Below are positions 17,351 through 26,043 of a DNA stretch of 34,594 nucleotides, piece by piece. The notes under the pieces were generated by a model. It saw only the letters and a list, made by a program, of their open reading frames with translations. It did not search any database and was not told the DNA's origin. Position numbers and translations under genes: made by a program. Source of the stretch: a virus; IMG/VR virus record IMGVR_UViG_3300043465_000643, positions 1 through 34,594 of that record; one strand, 5' to 3'. How positions within the stretch are numbered: the stretch's first letter is position 1; every line of letters starts with the position of its first letter.

Positions 17351-20140
17351 ATGGTAACACAAGAAGAAATTAAGGCGTTCCTTGAAGGGAATGACCCAGA
17401 AGAGCACATAGTTGCTATCGAGTATGATTACGTCACCGACGCAATTTACAAAATCAAAGAAATCCCGGGTCAGGGAAAAATAATCAAAAAAGATACATTT
17501 ACGGCATTTGCTTGGGTTGGAGACTTGAAAGATTTGAATTTTTATTCAAAATCTAAAGACTTACAAAAAGAGGCGATGAAAAAACACGGAATCATCATTG
17601 ATAAGTTAGAAACCAAAGGTAATGAAAGATTAGAGAAAGGTCTTAAATTTATGGTTAAATCAATGAGAGGTTATCGTTCACTTATCCAATTCTTTAAAGA
17701 AGGTGGTGTTGACCCGTGGGGTGAGAAAACAAAAGGAAAACTAACGGTACTTCCACCGGTTGAACAGTTCCTTATATCAAGAGAGAAGAGATTATTCAAA
17801 GGGTATGAGGAATACAACGACATCACGAGACTCGGATTTGACTTGGAGACGACCGCTTTGGAACCAAAGGATGGTCGTATATTTATGATTGGAATCAAAA
17901 CTAATAAAGGATACCAAAAAGTTATTGAGTGTGCTGACGAAGACCAAGAGAGAAGAGGATTGGTGGAATTCTTTAACATCATTGATGAACTTAAACCATC
18001 AATCATTGGTGGATACAATTCTGCAAACTTTGACTGGTTTTGGATATTTGAGAGATGTAAAGCTCTTAACTTAGACATCAAAAAAATTGCTAAATCTTTA
18101 AACCCGGCAAGACCCATCTCTCAAAAGGATGGTATGTTAAAGCTTGCTAACGAGGTAGAAAGATTCTCACAAACTCAATTGTGGGGTTATAACATCATTG
18201 ATATTATTCACTCTGTTCGTAGAGCTCAGGCAATCAATTCAAGTATTAAATCTGCGGGTCTTAAGTACATTACCCAATACATAAAAGCCGAGGCTCCTGA
18301 CCGAGTTTATATTGACCACTTAGAGATTGGACCGATGTATGCCAAAAAAGAGGAGTATTGGTTAAATGTTGAGAATGGAAAATATAAGAAAGCTGATAAT
18401 CCGGACTTCAATAATTTAGATACAAGATTTCCGGGTAAATACCTAAAGGTTACTGGAGATAACATTGTGGAGAGATATCTTGACGATGACTTGGAAGAAA
18501 CGTTAACGGTGGATGATGAATTCAATCAGGGGACGTTTCTATTAGCATCGATGGTACCAACAACATATGAAAGAGTTTCCACAATGGGAACCGCAACTTT
18601 ATGGAGAATGATTATGTTAGCTTGGTCATTCAAGAACAATTTGGCTATTCCAGCAAAAGAAGAGAAGACAGACTTCGTAGGAGGACTTTCAAGACTACTT
18701 AAGGTGGGTTACTCTACCAACGTACTAAAACTCGATTACTCTTCCCTATACCCCTCTATTCAGTTGGTTCACGACGTGTTCCCTGAGTGTGATGTAATGG
18801 GTGGGATGAAAGGAATGTTAACATATTTCCGTAATGCTCGTATTATGTATAAAAACTTAGCGTCGGAATACAAATCAATTGATTCTAAAAAATCTCTTTC
18901 ATATGATAGAAAACAATTACCATTAAAAATCTTCATTAACTCGATGTTTGGTGGATTATCTGCACCACACGTTTATGAATGGGGTGAAATGAATAGTGGT
19001 GAAAGAATTACTTGTACCGGAAGACAATATCTTCGTCAAATGGTGAAATACTTTGTTAAACGAGGATACACACCTTTGGTACTTGATACGGATGGTGTTA
19101 ACTTTAGTTTACCTGAAGGTGGTGTTGATGATAGAGTTTATATTGGAAAAGGATTAAATTGGTTGGTTGAAGAAGGTAAAGAATACAGAGGTTATTATGC
19201 CGACACCGCAGAATACAACGACTTGTTTATGAAAGGTGAGATGGGGTTAGATTGTGACGGAACTTGGGATTCTTGTATTAATTTAAGTAGAAAGAATTAC
19301 GCCACAATGGAATCTAATGGTAAGATTAAATTAACCGGAAACTCAATTAAATCTAAAAAATTACCATTATATATTGAGGTTTTTTTAGATAAAGGAGTAA
19401 AGTTATTATTAGAAGGAAAAGGACAAGAATTCATTGAGTGGTATTTTGAATATCACCAAAGGATATACGACCAACAAATACCATTAAAACAAATTGCTCA
19501 AAGAGCGAGAGTTAAATTATCGGTTGAGGACTATAAAAAAAGATGTGAAATGAAAACAAAGGCGGGTTCGTTGATGAGTAGAATGGCTCATATGGAATTG
19601 GCAATCAAACACAATTTAAAAGTTTCATTGGGTGATGTAATTAGTTATGTTAATAATGGATTGAAAGCGTCACACGGGGATGTTCAAAAAATCACCAAAA
19701 GTAATTATACTAAAAAAGCATTAGATTTGTTCACTTCGGTAAATGGTGTAGAACCTGAAGATAAGTCTACATCAACAATACAATTAAATTGTTATATGTT
19801 AGACCAAACTGAAATTGAAAATAATCCTGACTTAACAGGTGATTACAATATTGCAAGAGCAATCTCAACATTTAATAAAAAGGTTGAACCATTGTTGATT
19901 GTTTTTAATAAAGAATTAAGAGAAAGTTTGTTAATTGCTAATCCGGAAGATAGAGGATTCTTTACCAAAACTCAATGTGAATTAATTGGGGGTATCCCTA
20001 ATAAAGAAGGTGACCAAGATACAATTGAAGATTTATTAACAATAACTGATTTAGAATTAAAATTTTGGGAAAGAGTTGGTGTTAGTTCTGAATATATTTA
20101 TGAATTAGCCGAGACTGGTTGGGAAGAACATATTAATTAA
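17351..20140 (+). CDS. Family B DNA polymerase with 3'-5' exonuclease
   Basis: ATG 17351 (929 residues) is preferred; the frame runs 24 codons upstream to a TTG at 17279 lying within the promoter region. Exo I is FDLETT near 163 and Exo II is GYNSANFDWFWI near 220-231, giving the proofreading domain. The polymerase domain has motif A LDYSSLYPSI (D462), motif B KIFINSMFGG (K526, N530) and motif C LDTDGVNFS (D579, D581). DTDG replaces the usual DTDS. The distance from motif A to motif B is short, about 64 residues, so the fingers are reduced compared with T4 gp43. It would replicate the phage genome. Codon use shifts along the gene: CTT, CTA and ATC are common in the first half, whereas TTA dominates the second. 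It has its own promoter and a terminator just downstream. Confidence 0.93.
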   Translation: MVTQEEIKAFLEGNDPEEHIVAIEYDYVTDAIYKIKEIPGQGKIIKKDTFTAFAWVGDLKDLNFYSKSKDLQKEAMKKHGIIIDKLETKGNERLEKGLKFMVKSMRGYRSLIQFFKEGGVDPWGEKTKGKLTVLPPVEQFLISREKRLFKGYEEYNDITRLGFDLETTALEPKDGRIFMIGIKTNKGYQKVIECADEDQERRGLVEFFNIIDELKPSIIGGYNSANFDWFWIFERCKALNLDIKKIAKSLNPARPISQKDGMLKLANEVERFSQTQLWGYNIIDIIHSVRRAQAINSSIKSAGLKYITQYIKAEAPDRVYIDHLEIGPMYAKKEEYWLNVENGKYKKADNPDFNNLDTRFPGKYLKVTGDNIVERYLDDDLEETLTVDDEFNQGTFLLASMVPTTYERVSTMGTATLWRMIMLAWSFKNNLAIPAKEEKTDFVGGLSRLLKVGYSTNVLKLDYSSLYPSIQLVHDVFPECDVMGGMKGMLTYFRNARIMYKNLASEYKSIDSKKSLSYDRKQLPLKIFINSMFGGLSAPHVYEWGEMNSGERITCTGRQYLRQMVKYFVKRGYTPLVLDTDGVNFSLPEGGVDDRVYIGKGLNWLVEEGKEYRGYYADTAEYNDLFMKGEMGLDCDGTWDSCINLSRKNYATMESNGKIKLTGNSIKSKKLPLYIEVFLDKGVKLLLEGKGQEFIEWYFEYHQRIYDQQIPLKQIAQRARVKLSVEDYKKRCEMKTKAGSLMSRMAHMELAIKHNLKVSLGDVISYVNNGLKASHGDVQKITKSNYTKKALDLFTSVNGVEPEDKSTSTIQLNCYMLDQTEIENNPDLTGDYNIARAISTFNKKVEPLLIVFNKELRESLLIANPEDRGFFTKTQCELIGGIPNKEGDQDTIEDLLTITDLELKFWERVGVSSEYIYELAETGWEEHIN

Positions 20141-20143
20141 AAC

Positions 20144-20176
20144 AAAAAAGGTGTCGAATATGACACCTTTTTTTTT
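20144..20176. terminator. Bidirectional rho-independent terminator
   Basis: A perfect 12-base-pair stem (20144-20155 with 20162-20173, core GGTGTC/GACACC) with a 6-base loop GAATAT and A/T tracts on both sides. It sits between the convergent DNA polymerase gene (plus) and the minus-strand block, so it can stop transcription from both directions. Confidence 0.92.
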
Positions 20177-20519
20177 ATTCTAATTTTAAACCATCTGAAC
20201 TAAGGATATACCAATTCCCATCAACACGAAAAAACTCAACGGCAGCACCTCTATCTATTAGTATTTCATCGTATTGCTCATCAATGAGACCCATAAACGG
20301 TACTATTAAAACTTTTGTTAAAGCTTTAATTACAATGTGTTCCGTATTACTTTGGTCTAAAATAATTTTACTATTAGGAACTTCTTTAACCAAAATAAAT
20401 TCTTCCCCGTTAGTTCTATATTCGGGAGTTGTAACAATTTGAATAGGGTCTGATGTGTTTAAGTTGGACATTGACCCAAATAATTTGTTTCCAATCTTTT
20501 TTCTTGTTATAAATGTCAT
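20175..20519 (-). CDS. Small protein of 114 residues, probably virion-associated
   Basis: Begins MTFITRKKIGNKLFGS. It is predicted to be beta-rich: short strands such as EEFILVKEV, EHIVIKAL, KVLIVPFMG and GAAVEFFRV alternate with turns. No family is recognised. It follows the gp13-like neck gene by 5 bases with no promoter between, so it is expressed with it and probably has a structural role at the head-tail junction; that is inference from position. It ends inside the T-tract of the bidirectional terminator. Confidence 0.6.
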   Translation of the reverse strand: MTFITRKKIGNKLFGSMSNLNTSDPIQIVTTPEYRTNGEEFILVKEVPNSKIILDQSNTEHIVIKALTKVLIVPFMGLIDEQYDEILIDRGAAVEFFRVDGNWYILSSDGLKLE

Positions 20520-20524
20520 ATAAA

Positions 20525-21646
20525 TTAAATTACGTATATTTGTCTTGGCATTGCTCGGAACTTTAATTGTTTGTTAAGATTTTCCGCAATTTGTGCCTCA
20601 CGTTCCATTACTTTTTCTGGTTTAAGTCTTGTTAATCTTCCTTCCGTACCAATTAATTCCTCAATTAATTTTGTTTTTTCATCTTTAGCTTCTGTTGCCA
20701 ATGATTGATAATCCATAGTTAACTCACTATCAGGTGTTTTAACATTACCACTAAATTTACCTCGAACTCTTGATAGGGTTTCTTTAACATAAGCGGTGAA
20801 CCAACGACGAATCCAAACTTGTGCGGGATTATTTAAATCCGCCCAATCAATTTCTTCAAATGGAACATCAGAAGGTAATTTAATTATATCCGGATTGTCT
20901 TTTAAACATTTATCTCTATCAGCTGGCCCAACATCATAATACCAATACCATACCTTACCTCTCATTAAATTTGAATTTCCAAAATCAAATTTACCACCCG
21001 GTGTTTGCATTAAATGTAACGCCTTTTTTCCTTCAGGTAAAGCTGTAATTTTATATGTCATATCTCCGGCGATTATTCGTCTTTGAATATTTATTTCTTG
21101 CATTCTTAATAACATATCAAAAGCCGGCGCCATAAAGAATGACCCTGTCATCCCCATTTGTGCACTACCTGCGGCACCACCAATTCCAATACCACCTAAT
21201 GAACCAAAAGACCAGGGGTCAAATAATAGATTATTAAGAGTTGCGGGTGAATACCATAACACTTCATTTATTTCTCTTCCGGCAGGAATTTCATAAATTT
21301 GTTGTCCTTGAACTAATTGTACGTAATCTTTTTTAATTTCCCAATCACCCCCTGCTTGTAATCCAACAATTTTAGAATAAGCGTAAGTATAACGAGTTTC
21401 ATAATCCAAACTTTTAGTTATGAATGCTCGCGATAAAGATTGTGTGTCTAAATTTAAGTTTGCCAATGATGTCCATTGGGATTCAATTAACCAATCTTGG
21501 ATGTATTGTGAATAGTCACTAATAGATAGTTCCAATAAACTATCCATCATCTCATCTTCGATTTCAACTGAACGAAGAGGTGCTCCAAGTAAGTGTTTAA
21601 TTCTTGTATAGAGTTTGGTTCTTTCCGGTTCTGCAATAATAGCCAT
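20525..21646 (-). CDS. Neck protein, gp13-like
   Basis: A 373-residue protein with an N-terminal region TRIKHLLGAPLRSVEIEDE (14-32), then DYSQYIQDWLIESQW, resembling the start of gp13-type neck proteins of T4-like phages, which open with a helix, R-x-LGAP and an acidic patch. A YVQLVQGQQIYEIP segment near 108-121 and a Gly/Ala/Met-rich loop at about 148-168 follow. The C-terminus is helical and charged (LKPEKVMEREAQIAENLNKQ). gp13 joins the head to the tail after packaging. The protein is longer than T4 gp13 (309 residues). The call depends on the N-terminal pattern and the neighbouring tail genes. A TATTTATA motif sits 17 bases upstream of the start. Confidence 0.65.
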   Translation of the reverse strand: MAIIAEPERTKLYTRIKHLLGAPLRSVEIEDEMMDSLLELSISDYSQYIQDWLIESQWTSLANLNLDTQSLSRAFITKSLDYETRYTYAYSKIVGLQAGGDWEIKKDYVQLVQGQQIYEIPAGREINEVLWYSPATLNNLLFDPWSFGSLGGIGIGGAAGSAQMGMTGSFFMAPAFDMLLRMQEINIQRRIIAGDMTYKITALPEGKKALHLMQTPGGKFDFGNSNLMRGKVWYWYYDVGPADRDKCLKDNPDIIKLPSDVPFEEIDWADLNNPAQVWIRRWFTAYVKETLSRVRGKFSGNVKTPDSELTMDYQSLATEAKDEKTKLIEELIGTEGRLTRLKPEKVMEREAQIAENLNKQLKFRAMPRQIYVI

Positions 21647-21663
21647 ATAGATTTGTGTTTCTA

Positions 21664-21671
21664 TATAAATA
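21664..21671 (-). promoter_or_regulatory. TATTTATA motif ahead of neck gene
   Basis: On the minus strand the bases read TATTTATA, 17 bases before the ATG of the gp13-like gene (start at 21646). Same orientation to the gene as the plus-strand copies. Confidence 0.55.
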
Positions 21672-22556
21672 TCATCTAAGAGTATAAATTAAACTTTTTT
21701 CAGGGAAAACGAAATTACCACCAAAAATTGTTGTTTCGTTATTATCAAATATTAAAATTTCTTTATTATTTTTAGAAAAAATTAACCAGTCGGTATTGTA
21801 TTTTTTAACATTACCTGAACCTAAGACAACGATAAAGTGATGTTCTTCACTGATAGATGAGAAAGGTTTAATTTGTGCGGTTTTGGTTACACCATCAACA
21901 ATTATTTCACAATCTATTCCTCCAATCATATCTTCGCTACTTCCAAGTTTCCCAACAGCGTTAACGTTATCTTCACCAAATTGTTTTTTAAGTATTTCTA
22001 CTGTTGTGTCTTCCCTTTTTTGACCCCAAGCGTGAGTTTGACCCAACACCATCATAAGAGATTGGAATGTTGATGATTCAGGATTAAAGATTCTTGTTTT
22101 ATATTGGTCAATTATACTAACAAATCGTTTAACTTGGTTAATTTGTTCGTAAGCGTTTAAGTTTTGAAATGAAATTGGTTGTTGTCTTTGTGAAACTAAA
22201 ACTTTATTAACATCTCTAAGTAATACGCAAAAACAACTATAATTTGTGTTTAATTTATTAATAACTGAACGACCTTCTTGTTCTAAGTCGTATATTCCGG
22301 ACATTTCACCTTCACCATATGCACCTCTATTATAGTAATTGTCGGGAAAGACATCTCTTAATATTCGGTTGATTGCAAATTTAAATAAATCTTTAACTTT
22401 TGGATTTGTATTAAATACTTGTCTTATTTCTTCAACTTTAGATGTTGAACATTTCTCAGCTTTGGATTCAGATAACATTAAAGTTATTTTTCTATCCGTT
22501 TCGTTTTTTTTAATCTCTTCAATAATGAGATTAACTTTGTTTTCTGTATTTTTCAT
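21672..22556 (-). CDS. Putative PD-(D/E)XK-type nuclease
   Basis: A 294-residue protein. The C-terminal half carries a restriction-endonuclease-like core: a helix with E187 (DTTVEILKKQFG), then SSEDMIGGIDCEIIV with D215, then KTAQIK with Q228-x-K230, i.e. the D-x(n)-(E/Q)-x-K pattern that binds metal in PD-(D/E)XK enzymes. QxK is a known variant of ExK. The N-terminal 170 residues are helical and charged, with no recognised domain. It lies between helicase and neck genes, and could process DNA during recombination, repair or packaging. The family call rests on motif spacing, not on clear family identity. A TATTTATC motif is 18 bases upstream. Confidence 0.55.
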   Translation of the reverse strand: MKNTENKVNLIIEEIKKNETDRKITLMLSESKAEKCSTSKVEEIRQVFNTNPKVKDLFKFAINRILRDVFPDNYYNRGAYGEGEMSGIYDLEQEGRSVINKLNTNYSCFCVLLRDVNKVLVSQRQQPISFQNLNAYEQINQVKRFVSIIDQYKTRIFNPESSTFQSLMMVLGQTHAWGQKREDTTVEILKKQFGEDNVNAVGKLGSSEDMIGGIDCEIIVDGVTKTAQIKPFSSISEEHHFIVVLGSGNVKKYNTDWLIFSKNNKEILIFDNNETTIFGGNFVFPEKSLIYTLR

Positions 22557-22574
22557 ATAGGCTTGTGTTATTAT

Positions 22575-22582
22575 GATAAATA
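22575..22582 (-). promoter_or_regulatory. TATTTATC motif ahead of the nuclease-like gene
   Basis: On the minus strand TATTTATC, 18 bases before the ATG (22556). It differs from the common octamer in the last base only. Confidence 0.45.
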
Positions 22583-22596
22583 TCTGAACAACCGAA

Positions 22597-24399
22597 TTAA
22601 CTTCGGTTATTGATTTTATTCATAATGTTTGAGATGAAATCTCCTTTCTCTTCTAAATCATCACCCATAACGGTTCCGATGTTTTGTTTCTTTCTATTTA
22701 CCATATCGTAAATTATCCCCTCAATTGAATTATCAAAGATTGGATAGTAAACTGATACAGAATTTTTTTGTCCGTATCTGTATGCTCTATCTTCCGCTTG
22801 TGCTAAATCACCCGGGACAAATGATAGGTCATTAATGATTACTGCTTCAGCCGCAGTTAAAGTAATACCAACACCCGCAGCTTTAACATTCCCAACAAAC
22901 ACTTTAATCTTATCGTTATCTTGGAATTGGTCAACAGCGTATTGTCGTTGAGGTTTTGATGTTGAACCATCCAGTCTAACGGCTTGTTTCCCAAAATGGT
23001 CGGCAATTCTGTTTAATGTTTCGGTAAAGTTGGTAAAAATAATAACTTTTTTGTCTTGTTCTAAAATATTTTCCGCTAATTCTATGGTGTCTTTGATTTT
23101 TTCTTCAGCAATAACCTGACGAACCTTCATTAACTTACTAAATTGAACAGTCAAAGAAGAACTCTCATCAGGATTCTTATTATACCAATCATAATATTCA
23201 CCCATCAATCCTTCATAAAGTTTTGACTTTAATCTCAGATAAACAGGTGTGATGATTTTTTCAGGTAAATCTAAAACCTCAGTTTTTAATCTTCTTAAAA
23301 CTTGTCGAGATGTTCTATCTCTTAATTCTTCCAAGTTTGACGCCCCGGTAACATTCCATATCTTACGAGTTCCTGCCATAAATTGATAGCCTTGACAATA
23401 TCTAATAGCGTAAGCCATCCAATTTTGAGAAACAGGACTTTCAACTAATGATAATAAGTTGAAATAGTTCATTGGTCGGTTAGTCATTGGTGTCCCCGTT
23501 AATAACCATACTCTTTCACATTTTTTAGAAAAACTATTAACTAATTTTGTTCTTGCCGCTTGTCCATTACTAACATAATGAGCTTCATCCAATATAATTA
23601 AATCAAAATTTCCTTGTGTGATTAAAGAGTTATCCTTGTCTTTTAGGTCGTAAAAGTTTTTAAGAATATCATAATTAACAATTACAAAATCGTGTTCAAT
23701 TGAAAAATTCTTACCTTCAGAAATATAAACACTTCTATCTGAATAGTTCTCAATCTCTCTCTGCCAGTTAATTTTCAATGATGCCGGACAAACAATTAAG
23801 ATTTTTTTAGCACCTGTCTCTAACGCAGCAATAATTGTTGAAGTTGTCTTCCCAAGTCCCATATCGTCGGCAAGAATAAATCTTTTGGAACCAGCAAGTT
23901 TTTCAATCGCCTCTTTTTGATGTTCAAGTGGTGGTCTGTGAGAGTATTTTGAATAATCCACAACAATATCTTTTATTGTGTGTGTTTTAATCAGTGCACC
24001 TTTTGGTAGCCAAAAATCGTGGATAGTTTCAGAATCTAACACTTTTCCCCAAACGTGGTAGGATTTTTCTTTCTCAACTAATAGCTTTTCCACCCATACC
24101 TGTTCGGGGATTTTAAGTAACAATTTTTCGTCGGCAATTTTTTTGGCAAAGTAGGGGTCTAAATCAACCCATCGTTTGGCCACCTTAGGTGTAACTTCGT
24201 AATAATTTATAATGTAATCACATTGAGCCCTTGTAGGAAAAAATCTTTTGTTGGTCTCTTTTTGGTGTTTTAATTTTAAGATATAGTTATTTGCCCCCTG
24301 ATAAGTTTCAAGGAGAGATATTGCTCGTTGTTCGATTGTAAGATTAGTATTTTCTGGGGGATTGTTCTCCAAAATAATTCTTTTATAGAAATATAACAC
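22597..24399 (-). CDS. SNF2-family DNA helicase/translocase
   Basis: A superfamily 2 ATPase of 600 residues. Motif I is ADDMGLGKT at 177-185, motif Ia PASLKINWQ near 205-213, motif II DEAH at 271-274, motif III LLTGTPM near 299-305. The second RecA-like lobe has VIIFTNF, VRLDGSTS and QAEDRAYRYGQ (motif VI). DEAH, LTGTP and RAYRYGQ together mark the SNF2/SMARCAL1 type. Residues 1-150 form an accessory domain seen in phage SNF2 proteins (FFPTRAQCDYIINYY). It likely remodels forks or recombination intermediates, comparable to UvsW in T4. The start is a GTG at 24399, just 22 bases from the divergent gene at 24422; a TTG at 24372 is an alternative, and no ATG lies in frame near the start. Confidence 0.88.
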   Translation of the reverse strand: MLYFYKRIILENNPPENTNLTIEQRAISLLETYQGANNYILKLKHQKETNKRFFPTRAQCDYIINYYEVTPKVAKRWVDLDPYFAKKIADEKLLLKIPEQVWVEKLLVEKEKSYHVWGKVLDSETIHDFWLPKGALIKTHTIKDIVVDYSKYSHRPPLEHQKEAIEKLAGSKRFILADDMGLGKTTSTIIAALETGAKKILIVCPASLKINWQREIENYSDRSVYISEGKNFSIEHDFVIVNYDILKNFYDLKDKDNSLITQGNFDLIILDEAHYVSNGQAARTKLVNSFSKKCERVWLLTGTPMTNRPMNYFNLLSLVESPVSQNWMAYAIRYCQGYQFMAGTRKIWNVTGASNLEELRDRTSRQVLRRLKTEVLDLPEKIITPVYLRLKSKLYEGLMGEYYDWYNKNPDESSSLTVQFSKLMKVRQVIAEEKIKDTIELAENILEQDKKVIIFTNFTETLNRIADHFGKQAVRLDGSTSKPQRQYAVDQFQDNDKIKVFVGNVKAAGVGITLTAAEAVIINDLSFVPGDLAQAEDRAYRYGQKNSVSVYYPIFDNSIEGIIYDMVNRKKQNIGTVMGDDLEEKGDFISNIMNKINNRS

Positions 24400-24408
24400 A
24401 TTTTATAA

Positions 24409-24416
24409 TATTTATC
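24409..24416 (+). promoter_or_regulatory. TATTTATC motif between divergent genes
   Basis: TATTTATC lies 5 bases before the first ATG (24422) or 11 before the second in-frame ATG (24428), which may therefore be the true start. The 22-base divergent gap also serves the SNF2 helicase gene on the other strand. Confidence 0.4.
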
Positions 24417-24421
24417 AACAT

Positions 24422-24739
24422 ATGAGTATGAATCCAAAGACGATAGAAAAATTAATAAATAAAATGATAAATGTTATCAAACCTAATGGTGTTTCTAAAC
24501 TTGATTATAAGTTAAAACCTATTGATGATATTAGTCAGGAATATTATATGACAGTTACTTATGTTATCCCTAACGATAGTATTATATTAAAAAGTCGAAA
24601 TTTAATTAACCAAACTAGAACTAATTGGAATTTAGAAATAGTTAAAACAATTAAAAATTATTTTGGTGTTGACGTTATAATTAATTCATCAGGAACACAA
24701 TCTGAATCATACTATAATAGACAAAAACGATATGAATAA
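24422..24739 (+). CDS. Small protein of 105 residues, unknown function
   Basis: Begins MSMNPKTIEKLINKMINVI; ATG 24428 is an equally possible start two codons later. It is basic, with a helix at each end and a central beta hairpin (EYYMTVTYVIPND). No family is recognised. Its last 8 bases overlap the gene for the neck-like protein, so the two are likely co-translated. It may be an early member of the neck/tail operon. Confidence 0.55.
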   Translation: MSMNPKTIEKLINKMINVIKPNGVSKLDYKLKPIDDISQEYYMTVTYVIPNDSIILKSRNLINQTRTNWNLEIVKTIKNYFGVDVIINSSGTQSESYYNRQKRYE

Positions 24740-25244
24740 TAAAGTACCAATTACAAGAATAAGTAAGTTCTTCGGAGCGGAGGATTTTAAGTTAGAACAA
24801 GACTTCGGAACTGAATGGTTACACGGGGATATGAACTTTACATTAGTTCTATATCGTGTTGATAGATATAAGACCAAAACGGACGATGTTTATGGTGAGA
24901 CCGTATCTGATGGTATTAAGTTTTTACCACCGGTCGAATTCAAAGGGTATGTTCAGATTATGGCCCCTGAGAACAAATATTTGGGGAATTCTAAAATTGA
25001 CCAAATGGAACCGGGTAATCTTAAAGTGTCTGTTTATCAAAGAGATTTGGAAGAATTAGATATTGATATTAGTTATGGAGATTACATAGGATACTATGAA
25101 ACAGAAGATAAAGTAAGATACTATACGGTTAATAACGATGGAAGGGTTACTTCTGATAACAAACATACTTTGGGTGGATACAAACCATTCTATAGAACTA
25201 TTATGGCGTCACCGGTTACAAATAACGAATTTAGAGGATTATAA
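24732..25244 (+). CDS. Putative neck/head-closure protein (gp14-like)
   Basis: A 170-residue protein with FKGYVQIMAPE (about 64-74), then LKVSVYQRDLEELDI and SYGDYIGYYE near 116-125, the pattern of small beta-barrel head-closure proteins that contain a G-D-x-I strand and an aromatic ligand-like loop. It lies in the place where gp14 occurs in T4-like neck modules. No direct match was made, so gp14 is a positional guess. It overlaps the next gene by one base. Confidence 0.45.
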   Translation: MNNKVPITRISKFFGAEDFKLEQDFGTEWLHGDMNFTLVLYRVDRYKTKTDDVYGETVSDGIKFLPPVEFKGYVQIMAPENKYLGNSKIDQMEPGNLKVSVYQRDLEELDIDISYGDYIGYYETEDKVRYYTVNNDGRVTSDNKHTLGGYKPFYRTIMASPVTNNEFRGL

Positions 25245-25660
25245 TGAAAATAATTATAACAGAAAATAAATTAACTAATTCAATTTATAACTATATTGAT
25301 GAAACCTTTAACCCAAATAATATGGATTGGGTTTATGGTCTTGGTGAAGATGAAGATGGGTATTTAGATATTGATAAGGAAAATGAAAACTTTTTAATTT
25401 TTTTTAATGGTGAGTGGGAAGGTGAAGAAGATTCTGATTCTGTTTTTCATTATTTTGATGTTGACTTCTATGATAAAAATGACCCTTCACATAAACCTTT
25501 TAGAGACAAAACACCAATTTTAGAAGTTTTGGGTGAGTATGCGAGACACTTAGACACTATGTTTGATAACCATTGGCACGAACCAATGAAAAAATGGTTC
25601 CAAGATAATTTTAATTTACCGGTTAAAACATTGTCAACATATTACAATTATGGAAATTGA
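25244..25660 (+). CDS. Conserved-type small acidic protein, unknown function
   Basis: A 138-residue acidic protein opening MKIIITENKLTNS, an N-terminus often seen among small proteins of T4-like environmental phages. It has a strongly acidic centre (GLGEDEDGYLDID, then GEWEGEEDSDS) and aromatic residues at the end (HWHEPMKKWFQDNF). No catalytic motif is evident. It might be a virion or inhibitor-type protein, but nothing supports a choice. It overlaps the next gene by 11 bases. Confidence 0.55.
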   Translation: MKIIITENKLTNSIYNYIDETFNPNNMDWVYGLGEDEDGYLDIDKENENFLIFFNGEWEGEEDSDSVFHYFDVDFYDKNDPSHKPFRDKTPILEVLGEYARHLDTMFDNHWHEPMKKWFQDNFNLPVKTLSTYYNYGN

Positions 25661-26042
25661 AAATAATCATATAAATAAAAAAGTAATGGTGTATTATAAT
25701 TTAAATAAACACACATTCTCAATAACATATAAAAATAAATTAATCTCACACGCAGACCACGTCAAATTAAACGATGTTGAATTTAGAGTTAGACCGGGAG
25801 GTAGAGCAAGAGTGTTAAAAGATAAAAGAAAAAATGTTCACGCATTTGTAATCGGAACATTAAAAGAATATTGTAAATATCCTTGTAAGAGTTTACCTAA
25901 TGACATAAATGATAACATTGTTACCTATGACCCATACAAGTATAGTTCTTATGTAATGAAAGATACCAAAGAACCAATATATAATGTGGGGGAAGTAGAA
26001 ATGATAAATTCGAGAAACAAAATATTTATAACAAAACAATAA
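25650..26042 (+). CDS. Conserved hypothetical protein (phage family)
   Basis: A 130-residue basic protein. From VMVYYNLNKHTFSITY, through HADHVKLNDVEFRVRPG and ARVLKDKRKNVHAFVIG, it matches a widespread family of phage and plasmid proteins that I recognise by pattern but whose function is not established. The R-x-R-V-L-x-D/E-K-R-K-N-V-H-A segment at about 53-69 is its most conserved part. ATG 25650 overlaps the previous gene by 11 bases; an in-frame ATG at 25686 is an alternative start nearer the conserved region. The C-terminus carries a TATTTATA motif in its coding sequence. Confidence 0.65.
   Translation: MEIENNHINKKVMVYYNLNKHTFSITYKNKLISHADHVKLNDVEFRVRPGGRARVLKDKRKNVHAFVIGTLKEYCKYPCKSLPNDINDNIVTYDPYKYSSYVMKDTKEPIYNVGEVEMINSRNKIFITKQ
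26023..26030 (+). promoter_or_regulatory. TATTTATA motif ahead of tail-completion-like gene
   Basis: Exact TATTTATA inside the last codons of the preceding gene, 13 bases before ATG 26044. It could add a second, independent promoter for the next gene. Confidence 0.45.
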
Positions 26043-26043
26043 A

